From: Bifidobacterium parmae
GTDB taxonomy: Bacteria > Actinomycetota > Actinomycetes > Actinomycetales > Bifidobacteriaceae
Direction: 5' to 3'
Assembly: GCF_002860365.1 (NCBI RefSeq)
Contig: NZ_NMWT01000009.1
Location: 18,503 to 82,502, forward strand
Length of the DNA stretch: 64,000 nucleotides
The notes under the pieces are model-generated. The model searched no databases and was not told the DNA's origin. It saw only the letters and a program-made list of their open reading frames with translations. The stretch's first letter is position 1. The number at the start of each line of letters is the position of its first letter. This document shows positions 63,454-64,000 of this stretch, piece by piece. The position numbers were made by a program, and so were the translations under genes.

Positions 63454-63554
63454 CAAAGAACGAGGATTACACGATCATGGTCGCACGATGAACAGGCTCG
63501 TCGTCTTCAAGTTTTGACCGCGCAGGCGCGTGGTCACGGATAGGAGAACAAGTA

Positions 63555-64000
63555 GTGGCGAAACCACGCGTTTATGAAATTGCCAAGGAACTCGGCATCG
63601 ACAGCAAGACCGCGCTGGAGAAGCTGAAGGATATGGGGGAGTTCGTCAAGTCCGCCTCCTCCACGGTCGAGCCCCCGGTGGCTCGCAAGCTCAGGTCCGC
63701 CTTCGCGAAGCAGGGCGGCAACGGTGGCCAGGGCGGCAACCGTCAGAATGGCGCCGGCTCGCACGGCGCGCCCAAGGGTGCGCGTCCCGGCCAGCACCAT
63801 CCGTCTCCGGCCCCGACTCCGGGCCCGGCGGCGTCCCACACCTCCCGCACTTCCTCCGCCGCGCCGACCCCGGGTCCGCGTCCGGCGGCTCCGGCCGCGG
63901 GCGCGTCCGCTTCGGCCGCCGGCGAGCACGAGCAGCATCCGGTTCCGGGCGCCCGTCCCGCCGCGCCGCGTCCCGGCCAGCATCGTCCGGGCCAGTCCGG
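63555..64000 (+). CDS. infB: Translation initiation factor IF-2, 3'-truncated by window edge
   Basis: GTG 63555 with GGATAGGAG upstream. The first 148 residues: IF2_N helix [35 protein letters not shown] (key [14 protein letters not shown]), then the Gly/Gln/Pro/Ala-rich linker characteristic of actinobacterial IF-2. The GTPase domain lies beyond the window. Confidence 0.97.
   Translation, partial: MAKPRVYEIAKELGIDSKTALEKLKDMGEFVKSASSTVEPPVARKLRSAFAKQGGNGGQGGNRQNGAGSHGAPKGARPGQHHPSPAPTPGPAASHTSRTSSAAPTPGPRPAAPAAGASASAAGEHEQHPVPGARPAAPRPGQHRPGQS

Overview
The window is high-GC, densely coded DNA that looks like a Bifidobacterium chromosome or a close relative in Bifidobacteriaceae. I infer this from the actinobacterial style of the proteins, the zinc-type S14, the combined S10/spc/alpha ribosomal cluster, an acetolactate decarboxylase and H2O-forming NADH oxidase typical of fermentative actinobacteria, several leaderless genes, and a dispersed extragenic repeat. 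The species cannot be named from sequence alone.

Layout. 1-1761: end of leuC, then leuD. 2313-5558: a large secreted, membrane-anchored surface protein (CAP domain, InlB-type B-repeat, eight Ig-like repeats). 5700-8248: a YdbT/YdbS-type pair of PH-domain membrane proteins on the minus strand. 8425-10728: a CPBP (CAAX-type) protease with a very long low-complexity N-terminus. 11119-13787: a dihydroorotate dehydrogenase-like flavoprotein facing an NADH oxidase. 14087-18871: murA, plsC, gpsA and ddl (envelope and phospholipid precursors). 19193-23471: a four-gene ABC importer. 23771-25177: a DUF234-type ATPase behind striking palindromes. 25222-31181: CPBP protease, MscS channel, tetR-aspA with a clear TetR operator, and a DUF2974-type hydrolase. 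31515-31962: four tRNAs (Gly, Val, Ala, Val). 32039-40259: lipase-like protein, GT4 glycosyltransferase, amino-acid permease, acetolactate decarboxylase, MFS exporter and a YwiC-like protein. 40521-55511: the full S10-spc-secY-adk-infA-alpha ribosomal superoperon. 55833-60050: truA, then a fused circularly permuted ATP-grasp/alpha-E protein with its transglutaminase partner. 60162-61115: tRNA-Ser followed by a gene-free block of ordered repeats. 61116-64000: a lipoprotein, nusA and the start of infB.

The most interesting material outside housekeeping is: (i) the ATP-grasp/alpha-E fusion plus transglutaminase, a conserved predicted peptide-ligase system of unknown product; (ii) two unrelated-looking arrays (39000-39194 and 60725-61016) that both consist of short alternately inverted motifs repeating every 51-52 bp, about five helical turns; (iii) a third alternating-inverted array and a 23-bp-stem hairpin just upstream of the DUF234 ATPase; (iv) a REP-like repeat family with six copies plus a divergent relative, one copy lying inside or just upstream of a PH-domain gene; and (v) regulatory palindromes at nox (CRP-like TGTGA-N6-TCACA), tetR and the ABC importer.
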